A DNA stretch of 64,000 nucleotides. Origin: Phylloscopus collybita (Eukaryota > Chordata > Aves > Passeriformes > Phylloscopidae). The position numbers were made by a program, and so were the translations under genes. The notes under the pieces were generated by a model. The model worked only from the letters and a program-made list of their open reading frames with translations. It was not told the DNA's origin and searched no databases. The stretch covers positions 4,644,501 to 4,708,500 of the forward strand of contig JAJNNQ010000029.1 in the NCBI GenBank assembly GCA_027886175.1. Reading direction: 5' to 3'. The first letter of the stretch is position 1. Each line of letters opens with the position of its first letter. Positions 60,083 to 64,000 of this stretch are shown piece by piece.

Positions 60083-62721
60083 TTATTTGAAGAAGCTGCC
60101 TAGCATCAGAGGTTATTCTACAGAGGTATGTGGATATAAGAAAAGACAGTTTCTGAGTACTTTTTTGTTTGTGTGTATCTATTTCCATGTATAAATGTGT
60201 TTTGTATGTTCATATCTTGTATACACACACATATCCTTGTTTTTTGGCTCCGTGGATTGCAGTTGAATCTGGGATTCCTGGAGGCAGGTAGTGAATTCAC
60301 CCTTTCTAGTTATGGGAGGCTTCCTCCTTGAGCTGAACTTTATTTACTGTGTGAGTATTAGTAGCTAGTATTTACCTAGTCAGGAAGAATGAATGCAAAT
60401 CCAAATCCTGAGACTCTCAATTTGTTGCAAACTCTATAACTAACTAGAGATCTTCAAGTAAATGGGATTTGGCTTAGTTCTTGCTGTTCTTGAAAATTAA
60501 AATGCTTTCAGCAATTGTGTAGAAATAATTGGTCCATCTCAAACCTCCCACTTTTTCAGGAAGAAATTATGGTTCTTCTGGCTATAGTGGAAACTTACAT
60601 ATGAGGCATACTTACACAATCTGGACTTCTAAACAAAAGCAATTCACAATATTTGAGATCCATCATAATTGCAGTTCATATCTGCTCACTGTGTCTTATT
60701 ACTCTGCTGATAAAATACAGAATAGTTATAGTCCTGATTTACTTTCATACCAAACCAAAACAGGAGTAAGGTATTTGCCCAGTTAAAGTCATTGTCACCA
60801 CCAGTGCAGTAATCACTTTGAGTTAAATCTGCCTTCTTTTGTAGTACAACTGTCTCTGTGCTACTTGAAGGATGAGGGCATAGAAGGTACCTCGTCTGAG
60901 CCTGTTAATACTGTGTGGGTTCACCATTCACTGGGGCAGTGTAGTTCTCGAAAATTGCTCTTGTAATTATTTTCTTAGGTCTGAGTATGTATAAGACGCT
61001 CCTGCCACCAGTCTACTTTTAAAAAACCTGCTTGAATTTTTAAGGATTAGTGTAGATTTAGGAAATGGCTTCTGGAAATCCACAGAGAAATAGAATGGCA
61101 AGATCAAGTAATCTTACATGAATACTTGATAAAAACAGTTCAGGAGTGCAAAAGGGCTGTTTCTAATCTGTAAGCAATTTTGTAAAGAACAATATTCTCT
61201 GTGGTTGCTATTCAGGACTTGTAGCTTCTGGAATGTACAGAGCCTCATGAGTCCCTTTGAAGAGCATAACAGGACAACAATATGTTTAATATCTCTTAAC
61301 TGCATGAATATGATTTTGCAGTTAGTAATTTTCTTCAGATTTACATAAATCATCTCCAACCCAAATCTTACTTTACTGAGAAGGGCCAAGATTTGTACAA
61401 TCTGTGTGAAGCATGTCACTGTCCTGTTGCTCAATATCTTTTTAACACTTGCCACAGCTGCTCTCTGGTCCCCTCTCTCGGAAAATTTCAATTCCTAGCA
61501 CATTCTTCTGACACAAAGTACCTATTGGTATGCAGGGAGTCGACTCCACTCAGAAGGAATTACAGTAGTCTGTAATAGAGAGTAGAAAGGTACCTTTTCC
61601 CTTTCACTGAAGGCTATATGTATTTTAGTTTTTGTGGTTTGTTTTTTTTTTTCAACCCAAACAGTGTTGAGTCGTCTAATTTTGGAAAAGGTTTGAGGTA
61701 AGGAAGCACTTGCCTCATATCCCATATTTGCCATAGCACAATATTACTAATTTAGCAAGAGAAATCAGTATGCTTCTTCATAACTGGTACAGCAGAAGTC
61801 TAGAAGATCACTTCTGTTCAAAATGCATCTTCACACTGTGGGAAGGAAAAAAGGATGGTCTGAGGCTAGCTGAACTACACAGAAGGAATTTAGAGTATAT
61901 GTTGTTTAAATTACTGGAATGTTGATACCTCTTCACAGCTAAATGAATGGACAAAAAGTCAGAAGGTGCATTAGATACACCTGTGGAAGTTTTATATTAA
62001 CATTCTCATATCATATGATTTGGCTTTGCTTACATTGCCTACTGTTGGGGCTTTAGTTAAACATAACAGTAAAATAAAAGTACTGTAGTTTCATGGGGCT
62101 TTTTTTCTCCAATCTACTTGCTGTTGCCCAGTACCTGTAAAAGTAATTTTATATTCATGTGTGTCAAATAATACCCTCTTGTACTGAAATTTTAAGAAAC
62201 TAACTTTACAATTTTGGTGGCTTTGAAGGCAGAACTGTTGTTCATGCCCTCGCGACATGGTGTCCATCCTCTATGACAAAACAATCTAGATTGCATTTAG
62301 CACAGGCTGTGAAACAAGGTTGAGTCTCAGATCTTTGGCAGAACCACTCTAAAAACAGAGGTGGTTGTTTTGAGTTTGGGTTTTGTTGGGTGTGTGGGTT
62401 GTTAATTTGTTTGTTTAGTTCCTTTTTGTCTGGGGTTCTTTTGTTGATTGAGTAAGGTTTTTTATGTTTATTGAGGAAAAGTGCAGTTCCTGAATGGAAT
62501 TTAGTTTATTGAGAAATAGATTTAAAGAACAATATGTCCATTTTGAGCTTGAAATTTATTGTAAGGCTTAGTTTAATTCATGTGCCTCCACTGAAGTATG
62601 CACTTCAATGACTAACCTTAAAGAGGATTATTTCCTTAAAAATCTTATTTATGAACTTTCCCTCTATACACTAATAGGTAGTTTAGCTGTCCTGGAACCA
62701 GAAAGCCTTTTTGTGGCTAGT

Positions 62722-63145
62722 TGTCAGGTTTTAACATCAGCTGGCAACTAAATACCATGCAGCCACTTACTCCCCACATCTCTCTCTAGTTTTTTGAAGA
62801 AAACTCTGTTAAGATCAGAACAGTTTGATAACTGAGAGGAATAAAACCCAAGAGAAACAAGACATACACAATCCAGTTGCTCAACACCTACTGAATGATG
62901 TCTGACTTGTCCCCCAGCAGCTATCACTGCCTCCTAGCCAACTCCCCTACTTTATGTCCCAATGTTCTATGGTACGGAATGCCTCTTTGGCCAATTTGGG
63001 ACACCTGACAGAGCTTCCTCATGGTTTCTTGTGCACCTGCTGGCTGGCAGAGCATGGGAAATGGGAAAATCCTTGCCTTAGTGTAAGCATTACTGAGCAG
63101 TAACTAAAACATCAGTGTATTGTCAGCATTATTCTCATGCTAATG
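62722..63145 (+). mobile_element. ERVL-type LTR fragment, 5' end and body
   Basis: It starts TGTCAGGTTTTAACATCAGC and continues through AACTAAATACCATGCAGCC and GAGCAGTAACTAAAACATCA to ATTCTCATGCTAAT, where similarity to the family (compare 54005-54167) stops. The 3' end is missing. Non-coding. Confidence 0.65.
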
Positions 63146-64000
63146 CCCGTGTAGTGGTGGGGAGTTGTGGGAGCATGCAAAACAGAACCTATCTTTTTCT
63201 TTGCTGGAAGGACTTAAATTGGTTTGAGTTAATCATGAAAAAAGTGCCCCGCTTTTCCCTGATTAATTATAAATGGCTGTTTTTGCATGTATAAATCTTA
63301 CCTTCCTGTCTTGCTTTATTCCCAGTTGGTTTTGTTCTTACCAGCTAAGTTACTGATCCTGTGGCTTATCTTTGTCTTCTTTGTGCTATATTTGTAGATG
63401 CAAAGCCCATTTTTTCTTAAGTTTTAGTGTTTATGCTTATCAAACTACTTCCTTTCTTTATTCTGTTGCAATATCTCATTATGCTTTTACATACATCACA
63501 TACAGTCAGTGTTAGGGAGCACCTATGTCAGTTCAGTGTGCTTGGGTTAGCTTAATTCTTGATAGTAGCAAATGCTGGAGGAATTATTGTAGTAATTCCT
63601 CCAAGGAATATGGATATGGAGAATACTGTTTGATATTATTCAGATCAAATGCATTTATATAGTTCGAAGTATGTGCTCAAAACAAAGACTTCAAATAATT
63701 TATCTCAAAGCTTCCTCATGCATATTTCCGGGTTATGTTTTATTATTTTTAAACAGTAACTTTAACTTTGTGTTTCTTAAGTGGAATAAGACCTCTGTAG
63801 ACATGTTCTGCAGTGAATAATAAACAAGTCTTTGGCAGCTGTCATTAAAAAAATTTGTACAGCTGGAGCAATTTGTTTCCCACACTGCTGGTGGAAGTGT
63901 GACTTGAGTTTTGGTGTTTGAAGCTCTGCTGTCCACAGCATTGTCTTCAATCAAAAGACTGAGTTTCTTCCTCTTTGATAGTCATAAGGACTTCTGTGCA

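Larger units (their letters stand above)
56454..64000 (+). other. GOLM1: GOLM1 intron 3 (runs past the window)
   Basis: At least 7.5 kb. It contains a solo LTR (58763-59375), an ERVL-type LTR fragment (62722-63145), a perfect 24-bp palindrome (59654-59677) and a perfect hairpin (60057-60082). The block 57850-58757 is weakly repeat-like, but I cannot assign it. No further coding exon was found. Confidence 0.7.

Noticed and set aside
1..64000. tRNA, rRNA, CRISPR, operon or bacterial mobile-element features
   Set aside because: None seen. The window is vertebrate chromosomal DNA with spliced genes, so those categories do not apply, and no tRNA-like cloverleaf was recognised by eye.

Overview
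The window is nuclear DNA from a bird. Three vertebrate genes lie in the order TUT7 (ZCCHC6) - ISCA1 - GOLM1, all on the + strand. This is the neighbourhood of human 9q21, which corresponds to the avian Z chromosome. Exons are short, introns are long with GT-AG boundaries, and two promoters sit in CpG islands. The interspersed repeats are CR1 retroposons and avian-type retroviral LTRs, with no SINE-like mass. I infer a neognath bird, probably not a galliform because of the LTR load. Z linkage is inferred from synteny; nothing in the sequence separates Z from a W copy.

Layout. 1-12.5 kb: the last 13 coding exons of TUT7 (468 codons plus stop). They cover the end of the catalytic nucleotidyltransferase domain, the PAP-associated domain, two CCHC zinc knuckles and the C-terminus, followed by a roughly 1 kb 3' UTR. 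12.5-15.9 kb: an intergenic stretch ending in a CR1. 15.9-20.7 kb: complete ISCA1, four coding exons and 129 residues, starting in a CpG island. 20.7-46.8 kb: 26 kb between ISCA1 and GOLM1, with possible distal poly(A) sites, CR1 copies, three LTR or LTR-like blocks, low-complexity tracts and one candidate small membrane-protein ORF on the minus strand. 46.8-64 kb: the 5' part of GOLM1. It has a CpG-island promoter, a probable non-coding first exon, two coding exons (cytoplasmic tail, signal anchor and start of the lumenal coiled coil) and at least 7.5 kb of the next intron. The rest of GOLM1 is outside the window.

The three genes are unrelated housekeeping or secretory-pathway genes that share only synteny: RNA 3' uridylation, mitochondrial iron-sulfur assembly and a Golgi membrane protein. 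I found no new multi-gene system. The most useful leads are a frame-coupled pair of exons in the TUT7 C-terminus, a Lys-for-Arg change in the GOLM1 furin site, the small minus-strand ORF at 32.5 kb, two solo LTRs with visible target-site duplications (one nested in a CR1), and some perfect palindromes in GOLM1 intron 3.
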